The notes beneath the pieces were generated by a model. It had not been told where the DNA came from and searched no databases. It saw nothing but the letters and a program-made list of their open reading frames with translations. From NCBI RefSeq assembly GCF_016862435.1, contig NZ_BOMY01000061.1, forward strand, positions 62,001 through 126,000: 64,000 bases of DNA. Reading direction: 5' to 3'. This stretch comes from Paractinoplanes tereljensis (GTDB lineage: Bacteria > Actinomycetota > Actinomycetes > Mycobacteriales > Micromonosporaceae). Position numbers and translations under genes: made by a program. This document shows, in pieces, positions 49,169-58,555 of the stretch (position 1 is the stretch's first letter; the number at the start of each line of letters is the position of its first letter).

Positions 49169-50347
49169 ATGCGACGCCTCACAGCGCTCCTCCTCTTGCT
49201 TTCCGCGTTTCTGGCCGCCTGCAGCAACGACTCACCGTCCACCGAGGACAAGCTGAAGGTCGGCCTGATCGTGTCGCTGACCGGCAACTACGCACCGCTC
49301 GGCAGCGAGGACAAGAAGTCCGTCGAGCTGGCCGTCCAACAGCTCAACGACGCCGGCGGCCTGCTCGGCCGTCAGGTCGAACTGATCGTGCGCGACGACA
49401 AGAGCCAGCCCGAGCAGTCCGTGCTCAGCTTCAACGAGCTCAAGGGCAGCGGGGTCATCGCGGTGATCGGCTCGCCGTTCTCCAACTCGGCGCTGGCCAC
49501 CATCCCGCAGGTGGATCGGGCCAAGATCCCCTACATCTCGCTGACCCCCGCCGACGAACAGATCAAACCCATCCATCCGTACGTCTTCGTAGTGCCCGCC
49601 ACCTCCGCGACCTACGCCGATCGCATCCTGCAGTACTACCAGTCGCAGAAGATCAGCAAGGTAGCCGTGGCGCACGACAACCGCAGCTCGTACGCCAACG
49701 CGGGCGCCGCCGGCATGGAGGCCAAGGCCGCCCAGTACGGCATCACGCTGGTAGCCGGCGAGCAGTTCCAGACCTCAACCACCGAGTTCAGCGCGGTCAT
49801 CAACAACATCAAGACCTCCGGCGCGCAGGCCCTGACGGTCTGGGCGACCGGCCCACCGGCGGTAGCCTTCGCCAAGCAGTACGCCACGGCCGGCGCCGGC
49901 CTGCCGCTGATGTTCACCGGCGCCCAGGCCAGCACGCTCTGGCTCAAGCCGACCGGCGCCGCCGCCGAGGGCGTGTTCGTGGCCAGCTCGATCGCCGTGG
50001 TCGGCGATTCCCTGCCGGCCGGCCCGCAGAAGACCGCCATCGACGAGCTGGCCAAGCCGTTCACCACCCAGCACGGCTATCCGCCACCGCAGTTCGCCGC
50101 CGACGGTTACACCGGTTTCAAGCTGCTGACCGCCGCGGTCAAGGCAGCGAACGGCACCGACCCGGAGAAGATCCGCACGGCGTTCGAGGCCCTGTCCTTG
50201 ACCACCCCGAACGGCACGTACAAGTACAGCCCCACCGACCACGCCGGCCTGACCGCCGACTACATCTCCATCAACGTGGTGAAGGCCGGCGCGTTCCAGC
50301 CCACCGACTGGGCAAAGGAAAAGCTAGCCGCAGTAGCCGGCGGGTGA
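49169..50347 (+). CDS. Branched-chain-amino-acid-type ABC transporter substrate-binding lipoprotein
   Basis: A 392-residue type I periplasmic-binding protein of the LivJ family, anchored by the lipobox FLAACS. LKVGLIVSLTGNYAPLGSED and LNDAGGLLGRQVELIVRDDK are family signatures. GGAGG lies 6 bp before the ATG at 49169. It is first in a six-gene operon. The ligand may be an amino acid, amide, or aromatic compound; PaaX next door slightly favours an aromatic-type ligand. Confidence 0.92.
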   Translation: MRRLTALLLLLSAFLAACSNDSPSTEDKLKVGLIVSLTGNYAPLGSEDKKSVELAVQQLNDAGGLLGRQVELIVRDDKSQPEQSVLSFNELKGSGVIAVIGSPFSNSALATIPQVDRAKIPYISLTPADEQIKPIHPYVFVVPATSATYADRILQYYQSQKISKVAVAHDNRSSYANAGAAGMEAKAAQYGITLVAGEQFQTSTTEFSAVINNIKTSGAQALTVWATGPPAVAFAKQYATAGAGLPLMFTGAQASTLWLKPTGAAAEGVFVASSIAVVGDSLPAGPQKTAIDELAKPFTTQHGYPPPQFAADGYTGFKLLTAAVKAANGTDPEKIRTAFEALSLTTPNGTYKYSPTDHAGLTADYISINVVKAGAFQPTDWAKEKLAAVAGG

Positions 50348-50351
50348 GGGC

Positions 50352-51116
50352 GTGCCCGCACTGCTGACGGTGTCCGGGGCGACCCGGCGGTTCGGCGGCG
50401 TCTATGCCCTGCGCGACGTCGATCTCGACGTCGCGCCGGGCGAGACGCACGCCGTGATCGGCCCGAACGGCGCCGGCAAGTCCACCCTGTTCAAGCTGAT
50501 CGGCGGCCAGCTGGTCGCCACCGCCGGCACCATCGCCTACGACGGCGAGCGCATCGACCGGCTCGCCCCGCACCGCCGGGCCCGCCGCGGCATCGCCATC
50601 GCCTTCCAGGACTCACCGGTGTTCCGGGGCATGTCCGTCGCCGAGAACGTCATGGTCGGCGCCCACGCGATAACCTCGGCCGGCCCGATGTCGGCGATCC
50701 TCCGCCTGCCGCGCCACCGCCGGGAGGAGACCCGGATCCGCGGGCTGGCCGCACAGGCCTTGGACCGGGCCGGCCTGTCGCCCTGGGCGGATCAACCCGC
50801 CGAGTCGCTGCCACTCGGCCGCCAGCGGGCCTTGCAGGTGGCGAGGGCACTGTGCGGCGCCCCGCGCCTGCTGCTGCTCGACGAACCGGCATCCGGCCTG
50901 CGCGGCCCGGAACGCTCCGCCCTGGCCGCCCTGATCGAACAGCTGCGCGGCGAGGGTTTGTCCATCCTGCTGGTCGAGCACGACGTCGCGTTCGTGGCCC
51001 GCCTCGCCGACCGGGTAACCGTCCTCGACCTCGGCCAGGTCATCGCGAGCGGCCCGTTCGCCGAGATCCGTACCGACTCCGCCGTGGTCGCCGCCTACCT
51101 CGGCGGGCCCACATGA
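50352..51116 (+). CDS. ABC transporter ATPase, LivG type
   Basis: A 254-residue ATPase: Walker A GPNGAGKS, Walker B LLLLDEPASGL. The signature loop is unusual, LPLGRQRALQVARAL, lacking the normal LSGGQ serine-glycine pair, which may lower activity or be offset by the partner LivF. Confidence 0.9.
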   Translation: MPALLTVSGATRRFGGVYALRDVDLDVAPGETHAVIGPNGAGKSTLFKLIGGQLVATAGTIAYDGERIDRLAPHRRARRGIAIAFQDSPVFRGMSVAENVMVGAHAITSAGPMSAILRLPRHRREETRIRGLAAQALDRAGLSPWADQPAESLPLGRQRALQVARALCGAPRLLLLDEPASGLRGPERSALAALIEQLRGEGLSILLVEHDVAFVARLADRVTVLDLGQVIASGPFAEIRTDSAVVAAYLGGPT

Positions 51117-51769
51117 TCGAGGCTCGGGATCTGGTTGTGCGGTATGGGGCGGCTACCGCTCTCGACGGGGTCAGCGTCTCGGTTCGGGCCGGGGAGATGG
51201 TCGCGCTGATCGGGGCCAACGGGGCCGGGAAGACCACGCTGGTCAACACCGTGTGCGGGATTCTCCGGCCGGCGGCGGGGGAGTTGCGCACCAGCGGGCG
51301 GCTGGCGCTCGTGCCGGAGGGGCGGCATCTGTTCGGGCCGCTCACCGTGGACGACAACCTGCGGCTCGGGGCGTGGCGGGACCGGAAGAACCGGGACACC
51401 GGGCACATCTATCAGCTTCTGCCGGAGTTGGTGCCGCTGCGGAAGCAGGTGGCCGGGCGGTTGTCCGGTGGGCAGCAGCAGATGGTCGCGCTGGGGCGGG
51501 CGCTGATGGGCCGGCCGGACGTCCTGGTCATCGACGAGATGTCGCTCGGCCTCGCCCCGCGCGTTGTCGAGAACCTCGCCGGGCATCTGCGACAGCGGCA
51601 CGCCGAAGGGCTCGCGGTGCTGCTCATCGAGCAGAACGCGCGGCTCGCGCTCGACCTCTGCTCCCGCGCCTACGTCCTGGAGGCGGGCCGGGTGGTCGCC
51701 GAAGGACCGTCCGCCGAGCTGGCCGGAAGCACCGAGGTCGCCACCGCCTACCTGGGCCTGGAGTCCTGA
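51113..51769 (+). CDS. ABC transporter ATPase, LivF type
   Basis: A 218-residue ATPase: Walker A GANGAGKT, signature LSGGQQQMVALGRAL, Walker B VLVIDEMSLGLAP. It overlaps livG by 4 bp and the next permease by 1 bp. From here to about 53.3 kb codons ending in GGG, CTT and GTT are more frequent than in the neighbours. Confidence 0.92.
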   Translation: MIEARDLVVRYGAATALDGVSVSVRAGEMVALIGANGAGKTTLVNTVCGILRPAAGELRTSGRLALVPEGRHLFGPLTVDDNLRLGAWRDRKNRDTGHIYQLLPELVPLRKQVAGRLSGGQQQMVALGRALMGRPDVLVIDEMSLGLAPRVVENLAGHLRQRHAEGLAVLLIEQNARLALDLCSRAYVLEAGRVVAEGPSAELAGSTEVATAYLGLES

Positions 51770-52611
51770 TGGGGGAGCTGGCGCAATATCTCGTTACCGG
51801 GGTTGGGCTGGGGTGTGCCTATGCGCTTACCGGGAGCGGGCTTGTGGTCATCTATCGGGTCACTCGGGTGGTCAACTTTGCGCAAGGCAGCTTTGCCGTG
51901 CTCGGTGCGCTCACCGTTACCACGCTGCTTGCGGCCGGACTGCCGCACGGCGTCGCCGAAGGGCTCGGGGTGCTGCTCGCCGGGCTTGTCGGGGTGCTTG
52001 TCGGGGTGGTCGCTACCGGTAAGCCTGGGACCACGCCTCAAGCCGGGCTGATCGTCACGCTTGGGCTTGGGGTCTTCGCGTACGCGGTGGAGATTTTCTT
52101 CTGGGGGGATCAGCCGCGGTCGTTTCCTGGGCTGCCGGGGGCGGTCGGCGGGATTCAGACGCACTACCTGCTGATCATCGGGGTTACCGCCGTGGTGCTC
52201 GGCGCCACCGCTCTGCTGTTTGCCCGGACGGACCTTGGGCGGGCGCTCACCGCTACCGCGGCCGACCCCTATGCCGCGCGGGCCGTCGGGATCGACGTCG
52301 TGCGGATGGGGCTGTTCGCGTTTGCGGTTGGCGGGGCGCTCGGTGGGCTCGCCGGGGTGCTGATCACGCCGGTGCAGCAGGTTTCGTTCGACAGTGACGT
52401 GGCGCTGGTGGTCAGCGGGTTCTCGGCGGCCATCCTGGGGAACCTCACCCGGCCCGGACTCACCCTTGTCGGTGGCCTGCTTCTCGGGGTCGTGCAGGCG
52501 CTGGTGGGCGGGTACCTCTCCACGGCGTACCAGTCGGAAGTGGCCTTGATCTTCATGTTGGTTGTCTTGATCGCCCGAGCGGGACGCCGCGATCTGGTGG
52601 AGGCGGCATGA
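51769..52611 (+). CDS. ABC transporter permease, LivH type
   Basis: A 280-residue permease with about eight hydrophobic segments. GLGCAYALTGSGLVVIYRVT and RVVNFAQGSFAVLGA are the typical N-terminal LivH signatures, and RAVGIDVVRMGLFAFAVGGA the ATPase-docking region. Its ATG shares a base with the livF stop. Confidence 0.92.
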   Translation: MGELAQYLVTGVGLGCAYALTGSGLVVIYRVTRVVNFAQGSFAVLGALTVTTLLAAGLPHGVAEGLGVLLAGLVGVLVGVVATGKPGTTPQAGLIVTLGLGVFAYAVEIFFWGDQPRSFPGLPGAVGGIQTHYLLIIGVTAVVLGATALLFARTDLGRALTATAADPYAARAVGIDVVRMGLFAFAVGGALGGLAGVLITPVQQVSFDSDVALVVSGFSAAILGNLTRPGLTLVGGLLLGVVQALVGGYLSTAYQSEVALIFMLVVLIARAGRRDLVEAA

Positions 52612-53543
52612 AGTGGGCCTATGCGGTCGCGGCGGTTGGTGCGCTCGTGCTTCCGGTGGTGCTTGCGCCGGGGCAGTTGACCGTATTCATCCTGCTCGGA
52701 CTGTCCGCTATGGCGGTCGTCGGGCTGTCGCTGCTGATGGGCTATGCCGGTCAGGTGTCGCTGGGGCAGGCGGCGTTCACGGCTCTGGGGGCGTACACCT
52801 CGGGTCTTCTTTCTCTGCATCACGCGCCGCCGCTGCTTGCCCTGGTCGCGGCGCCGGTTGCGGCGGCCCTGGCCGCTGTTGTGGTTGGCGTTCCCATTCT
52901 GCGGCTGCGCGGGCATCAGCTCGCCTTTGCCACCCTTGCCCTGCAGATTCTGCTGCTGTCGGTGCTCAGCGGGGCGCAGTGGGCGGGTGGCGCGGTCGGG
53001 CTGCAAGGGTTGCCCTATCTGTCGGTGGGCGGGTTCGAGCTCGACCAGGACCTCGACTACGCCTACCTGGTCGTCGGCGGGGTGCTGCTGGTCAGCCTGA
53101 TCGCGCATCGGCTGGTGCATTCTCGGGTCGGGCGGGGGCTGCGGGCGCTCGCCACGGGGGAGATGGCGGCCGAGGCCAGTGGGGTTCCGGTCGGCGCGTA
53201 CCGGCTGCTGGTCTTTGCCGTCTCGGCCGCCTTCGCCGGCCTGGCCGGCGGCATCTACTGCTTCTTTCTCGGCTATCTCGCGCCGGGGTCGTTCCCAGTG
53301 TTGCTGTCGATCGAGTACGTCGTGATGGCCGTCGTCGGCGGCCTGGGCAGCATCGCCGGAGCACTCCTCGGCGCTGCCCTGATCACCGTGGTGGTGCAGC
53401 TGCTGACCAGCCTCGCCACCCAGCCGGGCATGCCCAGCTACGCGCCGAGCGTCCTGTCCTACGCCGTGTACGCGTTGCTGCTGATTGCCGTCGTCCTGTT
53501 CGTGCCGAAGGGAATCGTCCCCACCCTGCGGAGGTCATTGTGA
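52608..53543 (+). CDS. ABC transporter permease, LivM type
   Basis: A 311-residue permease. LLMGYAGQVSLGQAAFTALG and ATGEMAAEASGVPVGAYRLL are LivM signatures. It overlaps its neighbours by 4 bp on each side (ATGA and GTGA). Confidence 0.92.
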   Translation: MKWAYAVAAVGALVLPVVLAPGQLTVFILLGLSAMAVVGLSLLMGYAGQVSLGQAAFTALGAYTSGLLSLHHAPPLLALVAAPVAAALAAVVVGVPILRLRGHQLAFATLALQILLLSVLSGAQWAGGAVGLQGLPYLSVGGFELDQDLDYAYLVVGGVLLVSLIAHRLVHSRVGRGLRALATGEMAAEASGVPVGAYRLLVFAVSAAFAGLAGGIYCFFLGYLAPGSFPVLLSIEYVVMAVVGGLGSIAGALLGAALITVVVQLLTSLATQPGMPSYAPSVLSYAVYALLLIAVVLFVPKGIVPTLRRSL

Positions 53544-54832
53544 AACGCCTCTTTTATGCGTTCTTCGCCGTCGTCCTGATTCTTCTTCTTCCGGCCGCTC
53601 CCGCTCGGGCCGCCACCCACTACAGCGGAACCCTCGACGACGGCGCGACCTGGATCGCCGACGTCCCCGAGGACTGGAACGGCACGCTCGTGCTCTACAG
53701 CCACGGGTTCGGGACGCTGACGGCGGCCGACGCGCCCAACCCGGCGACTCAGCAGGCTCTGCTCGACCGGGGCTACGCGCTCGTCGGCTCGTCCTACGAC
53801 CCGAACGGCTCGCTATGGGCCCTGGCCAGCGCGGCCCGCGACCAGTTCGCTTCTTTGTCGGCTTTATCCCGACTTGTTGGGAAGCCGAAGATCACCATCG
53901 CGCTCGGTGTCTCGATGGGCGGGCTGATCAGCACCCAGGAGGCCGAGCGGGCCGGGCATCGCCTCGACGCGGCGGTCTCCACCTGCGGCCTGCTCGGCGG
54001 GGGTGTCGACCTGAACAACTATCAGCTGGACGGCGAGTACGCGCTGAGCCGGCTGCTCGGTGGGAATGTCCAACTTGTCGACTACGCGAGCCCGGCCGAG
54101 GGTGCGGCCGCCGCCGGTCAGCTGTCGGCGCTGGCCACCGCGGCCCGGGACACCGCCGCCGGCCGGGCCCGGGTCGCCCTCGGTACCGCACTGCTCAACA
54201 TGCCGACCTGGTCGGCCGGGCAGGCCACGCCGCCGACGGACGCGGCCGGCATCGCCCAGGCCCAGTACGACTGGCTGGTGACGACCCTGCCGTTCATCGT
54301 GCCGTCCCGGTATTTCATCGAGCTCAGCGCGGGTGGTAACGCCTCCTGGAACGCCGGGGTCAACTACGCCGCGCTGCTGGCCCGGTCGCCCTACCGGTCG
54401 ACCGTGGAGACGCTCTACCGTGCCGCCGGACTCTCGCTGACCGCCGACCTCAAGGACCTGACCCGGCACGCGTCCGTTCACGCCGAACCCGCCGCACTCA
54501 GGTCGTTGACCCGCACCTCGACCGTCACGGGGCGGCTCGACGTGCCGATGCTGACCATGCACACGCTCTACGACCAGCTCGCCCCGGTCGAGTACGAGAA
54601 CCGCTACGCCCAGCAGGCTCGGGGCCCGCTGCTGCGGCAGTCGTATGTGAACCGGCGCGGCCACTGCGCGTTCGTGCCATCGGAATTCCTGGCCGCGATC
54701 CGGGCCGCCGAGCACCGTGTGCGTACCGGTCACTGGTCTCTTGACCTGCAGAAGGACGCCCTGAGCCTGGGCTTGGGCGACGGGCCGGCGTTCGTCGGGT
54801 TCCGGCCGGGACAGTTCGTCAGTCATCGATGA
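53540..54832 (+). CDS. Secreted alpha/beta hydrolase at the end of the liv-type operon
   Basis: A 430-residue exported serine hydrolase. Residues 1-24 are a signal peptide. LVLYSHGFGT is the oxyanion region, ALGVSMGGLISTQE the nucleophile elbow, TLYDQLAP the acid and RRGHCAFV the histidine. It starts with GTG at 53540 overlapping the livM stop, after GGAGG. A secreted hydrolase coupled to an uptake operon suggests that it releases the transported ligand outside the cell, for example from an ester or amide. The substrate is inferred only. Confidence 0.85.
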   Translation: MKRLFYAFFAVVLILLLPAAPARAATHYSGTLDDGATWIADVPEDWNGTLVLYSHGFGTLTAADAPNPATQQALLDRGYALVGSSYDPNGSLWALASAARDQFASLSALSRLVGKPKITIALGVSMGGLISTQEAERAGHRLDAAVSTCGLLGGGVDLNNYQLDGEYALSRLLGGNVQLVDYASPAEGAAAAGQLSALATAARDTAAGRARVALGTALLNMPTWSAGQATPPTDAAGIAQAQYDWLVTTLPFIVPSRYFIELSAGGNASWNAGVNYAALLARSPYRSTVETLYRAAGLSLTADLKDLTRHASVHAEPAALRSLTRTSTVTGRLDVPMLTMHTLYDQLAPVEYENRYAQQARGPLLRQSYVNRRGHCAFVPSEFLAAIRAAEHRVRTGHWSLDLQKDALSLGLGDGPAFVGFRPGQFVSHR

Positions 54833-54842
54833 CATACCGCTC

Positions 54843-54862
54843 TGATACCTATCATACTGATA
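54843..54862. promoter_or_regulatory. Three alternating TGATA/TATCA half-sites
   Basis: TGATA-CC-TATCA-TAC-TGATA lies 94 bp before the protease start in an A/T-rich patch (123-bp gap). The order gives two overlapping inverted repeats, a typical arrangement for a cooperative repressor or activator. Confidence 0.45.
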
Positions 54863-54955
54863 TGCCGGAAAGGGTTTCGGTCATCGAAGTAATCAAAGAT
54901 CATCGATCGCACCCGCCTTTGCATCCCCCGCACGGGCGGAGAAGGAGTACGCGAG

Positions 54956-56497
54956 ATGATCCGAACCACAAAGGCTGTCGCCGTCGGTACCGCGACGGTA
55001 GTGGCCGCGGCCCTGGCGGCCGGGCCGGCTCAGGCCGCCCAGCCGACGGCGCCGACCGCCGCGCAGATCCAGGCGGCCGCCGCGAACGGCGCTGACGCGC
55101 TGATCGCCGCGAAGCCGGCCGCCCTGCACGCCAGCACCCTGGACACGTTCCAGCGGCGTCAGGTGATCAGCTCGGCCGGGCACAACTACGTGCCGTTCAC
55201 CCGGTCGTACAAGGGCCTGCAGGTCGACGGCGGTGACCTGGTCGTCGCCACCGACGCCAGCGGCAAGGTCACCTACACCTCGGTCGCGCAGACCAGCCCG
55301 ATCGGTGAGCTGTCGGTCATCCCGAAGATCACCGACGCGGCGGCGCTGGCTACTGCCAAGAAGCAGCTCAAGTCGGTCGCCGGCGTCGAGGGCACCAAGC
55401 TCGTCGTGGTCACTTCCGAGGATGCGGCCGCCCGCCTGGCGTGGCAGTCGACGATCAACGGCACCAGCGCCGAGGGCGTCAGCCGGCTGACCGTCAACGT
55501 GGACGCCCAGACCGGTGCGGTGCTCGGCACCAAGGAGCACGTCACCAACGTGACCGGCACCGGCAACGGCTGGATCTACGGCTCGGTCTCGCTCGACACC
55601 ACGCTGTCCGGCTCGACGTACCTGCTGCAGGACCCGTCGCACACGACGGTCAAGGCGCAGAACGCAACCGGAAATGCCACCTTCTCCGGTACGGACAACG
55701 TGTGGGGCAACGGCGTCGGCACCAACCGGGAGTCCGGCGGCGTGGACGCGTTCTACGTGGCGCAGAAGCAGTACGCGATGCTGTCCTCGTGGCTCGGCCG
55801 TAACGGTCAGAACGGTTCCGGCGGCGCGTGGCCGATCCGGGTCGGCCTGAACGACCAGAACGCGTACTACGACGGCACCCAGGTGCAGATCGGTAAGAAC
55901 ACCGCCGGTCAGTGGATCGCGTCGGCCGACGTGGTGGGTCACGAGCTGGGCCACGGCATCGACGACAACACCCCGGGCGGCATCTCGGCCAAGGGCACCC
56001 AGGAGTTCGTGGCCGACACGTTCGGTGCGGCCACCGAGTGGTACATCAACAGCCCGAACGACGCCCCCGACTACCTGGTGGGTGAAGAGGTCAACCTGGT
56101 TGGCTCGGGTGCGATCCGGAACATGTACAACCCGTCGGCGCTGGGTGACTCCAACTGCTACACCAGCAGCACCCCGACCGGCGAGGTGCACGCCGCGGCC
56201 GGTCCCGGTAACCACTGGTTCTACCTGCTCGCGCAGGGCACCAGCGGCAACGGTCAGCCCGCGTCGACGACCTGTAACAGCACCACGATCACCGGCCTCG
56301 GCATCCAGAAGGCCATCAAGATCATGTACAACGCGATGCTGCTGAAGACCTCGGCGTCGTCGTACCTGAAGTACCGCGTGTGGACGCTGCAGGCCGCGAA
56401 GACCCTGTACCCGAGCAGCTGCACCGAGTTCAACGCGGTCAAGGCCGCGTGGACCGCGGTGAGCGTGCCGGCCCAGACCGGCGAGCCCACCTGCTGA
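54956..56497 (+). CDS. Secreted M4 (thermolysin-type) metalloprotease
   Basis: A 513-residue preproprotease. A signal peptide (about 1-27) is followed by an FTP/PepSY propeptide (about 30-195) and the catalytic domain. DVVGHELGHGIDD supplies two zinc-ligand His and the base Glu, GTQEFVADTFG the third ligand, and HAAAGPGNHWFYLL the substrate-stabilising His. GGAGAAGGAG precedes the ATG. Secreted neutral protease for protein breakdown. Confidence 0.93.
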   Translation: MIRTTKAVAVGTATVVAAALAAGPAQAAQPTAPTAAQIQAAAANGADALIAAKPAALHASTLDTFQRRQVISSAGHNYVPFTRSYKGLQVDGGDLVVATDASGKVTYTSVAQTSPIGELSVIPKITDAAALATAKKQLKSVAGVEGTKLVVVTSEDAAARLAWQSTINGTSAEGVSRLTVNVDAQTGAVLGTKEHVTNVTGTGNGWIYGSVSLDTTLSGSTYLLQDPSHTTVKAQNATGNATFSGTDNVWGNGVGTNRESGGVDAFYVAQKQYAMLSSWLGRNGQNGSGGAWPIRVGLNDQNAYYDGTQVQIGKNTAGQWIASADVVGHELGHGIDDNTPGGISAKGTQEFVADTFGAATEWYINSPNDAPDYLVGEEVNLVGSGAIRNMYNPSALGDSNCYTSSTPTGEVHAAAGPGNHWFYLLAQGTSGNGQPASTTCNSTTITGLGIQKAIKIMYNAMLLKTSASSYLKYRVWTLQAAKTLYPSSCTEFNAVKAAWTAVSVPAQTGEPTC

Positions 56498-56512
56498 TAG
56501 TTGCTTCGCCAG

Positions 56513-56541
56513 GGGGCCGGCGTTTACGCGCCGGCCCCTTT
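56513..56541. terminator. Bidirectional terminator
   Basis: A perfect 10-bp stem GGGGCCGGCG / CGCCGGCCCC with a 6-base loop, followed by TTTC on the plus strand. It separates the convergent protease and UspA genes. Confidence 0.75.
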
Positions 56542-56951
56542 CAGCGTGGGTGGGTCACCACCAGCACCGGGCGGGACGACAGCTTGAGCAGGTCGATCGG
56601 CACGCTGCCGAGCAGCCGCTCGGCCACCGCCGGCCGGCTGCTCGAACCGACCACGATCAGGTCGGCCCGCTGCTGCTCGGCGAAGTCGAGAATGGCCCGC
56701 ACCGGCCGGCCCGGAACCACCGCCGTCTCGGCCGGGACGGACGCCGCGGCCAGCTGCCGGGCCATCCGGTCGGCCGCTTCGCGGGCCTTTCCGGAAAACA
56801 CCGATCGGGGTACGGCCTCCAGGCGCTCAAGCTCAACCTCGTCGGCCGCGACCACGGCCACGGTCGCGCCGGTCTGCTTGACCAGGCTGGACACCGCGTC
56901 GGCCACCCACGGCTGATCGGCTTCCGGTTTCGCGGCCACGACGATATGCAT
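56541..56951 (-). CDS. Universal stress protein (UspA family)
   Basis: A 136-residue UspA domain: HIVVAAKPEADQPWVADAVS at the N-terminus and LIVVGSSSRPAVAERLLGSV then DLLKLSSRPVLVV at the C-terminus, with a good nucleotide-binding loop. Divergent from the amino-acid permease by 49 bp, a pairing seen for permeases whose activity is coupled to stress or energy state. Confidence 0.85.
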   Translation of the reverse strand: MHIVVAAKPEADQPWVADAVSSLVKQTGATVAVVAADEVELERLEAVPRSVFSGKAREAADRMARQLAAASVPAETAVVPGRPVRAILDFAEQQRADLIVVGSSSRPAVAERLLGSVPIDLLKLSSRPVLVVTHPR

Positions 56952-57000
56952 GTGACGCAGTATTACCTTCCGACTGCGTTCCGTCGATACGCTCAGCGCA

Positions 57001-58385
57001 TGGCCGACACCGGAACACTGAGCGAACCCACCCTCAAGCGGGTCATGGGACCGGGCCTCCTACTGCTGTTCGTGGTCGGCGACATCCTCGGCACCGGCGT
57101 CTACGCACTGACCGGCCGGGTCGCCAACGAGGTCGGCGGCGCGGTGTGGCTGCCGTTCCTGATCGCGTTCGTGGTCGCGCTGCTCACCGCGTTCAGCTAC
57201 CTGGAGCTGGTCACCAAATATCCGCGGGCGGCCGGGGCCGCGCTCTACACGCACAAGGCGTTCGGCATCCACTTCCTGACGTTCATCGTCACGTTCGCGG
57301 TGATGTGCTCCGGGCTGACCTCGGCCTCCAGCGCGTCCAAGGCGTTCGCCAGCAACTTCGCCGAGGCGTTCGACCTGACCCTGGGCGACAGCTTCGCGCT
57401 GACCGCGGTGGCGCTCGGCTTCATGACCCTGGTCGCCCTGATCAACTTCCGTGGGGTCGGCGAGAGCGTCAAGCTCAACGTGCTGCTGACCTGTGTGGAA
57501 CTCTCCGGCCTGCTGATCGTGATCGGCATCGGCGCCTGGGCGCTCGGCGGCGGCAACGGCGACCTGTCCCGGCTCACCGACTTCACCGCGGCCGAGGGGG
57601 AGAGCGCCTTCTTCTCGGTCACCGCGGCGACCGCGCTCGCGTTCTTCGCCATGGTCGGCTTCGAGGACTCGGTCAACATGGCCGAGGAGACCAAGGACCC
57701 GGTGCGGATCTTCCCCAAGGTCATGCTCACCGGCCTGTGCATCACCGGCGTCATCTACATCCTGGTGTCGATCTCGTCGGTGGCCCTGGTCGCGCCGGCC
57801 GAGCTGGGCGAGGGCGACGCCCCGCTGCTCAAGGTCGTGCAGGCGGGGGCGGCCGGCTTCCCGCTGTGGATCTTCGCGTTCATCACCATGTTCGCGGTCG
57901 CCAACTCCGCGCTCATCAACATGCTGATGGCCAGCCGGCTCCTGTACGGCATGGCCAACGAACGGGTGCTGCCGAAGGTCCTGGGGCGGGTGCACCGCTC
58001 ACGGCGTACACCCTGGGTGGGAATTCTCTTCACTACGGCGATCGCCTTCGGGTTGATCTGGTTCGCCGATCTGACCGCCCTGGGCGGGACGACGTCGCTG
58101 CTGCTGCTCTGCGTCTTCACCGTGGTCAACATCGCGGTGCTGGTGCTGCGGCGCGACCCGGTCGAGCACGAGCACTTCAAGGCGCCCACGGTGATTCCGG
58201 TGCTGGGCGCGGTGGCCTGCGCCTATCTGGCCAGTCCGCTGTCCGGGCGCGCTGCCGACGACTACAAGGTGGCCGGGGTGCTGCTGGTCATCGGCGTGGT
58301 CCTGTGGTTGATCACCTACCTTTACAACCGGAATGTCCGGCACGAGGACACCACGATCGACCCGGCAAATATTGACAAACGTTGA
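57001..58385 (+). CDS. APC-family amino acid permease
   Basis: A 461-residue membrane transporter with 12 predicted TM segments. LLLLFVVGDILGTGVYALTG is the first TM with the APC substrate-binding glycine motif, and AFFAMVGFEDSVNMAEETKD lies in the sixth. It imports an amino acid or related compound by proton symport. The ATG at 57001 is the natural start; the in-frame extension upstream overlaps the UspA gene on the other strand. Confidence 0.92.
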
Positions 58386-58555
58386 CGTCGATGCCGATGA
58401 TGACCTCCGTCCACGCGGCCGTGTGGTGGCATTGCCGGCCGATCGTGGGTGGTTCACGACTTTGTGGGGAGTCGATGATGTGACCCCACCCTCGTTCGCA
58501 CTCCTCCGGTAGTGGCCTCGCGCGGCGGCGCACCCACCCCCGAAGGACGTCTCAC
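58386..58555. promoter_or_regulatory. Upstream region of the DUF6055 gene
   Basis: 170 bp without a gene. It contains a loose hairpin (GTGGGG near 58464 with CCCCAC near 58492) and an AAGGA ribosome site before the next ATG. No operator can be named. Confidence 0.35.

Noticed and set aside
52613..53539. N-terminal 309-codon extension of the secreted hydrolase
   Set aside because: It lies out of frame within livM; the GTG at 53540 with GGAGG and a signal peptide is the natural start.
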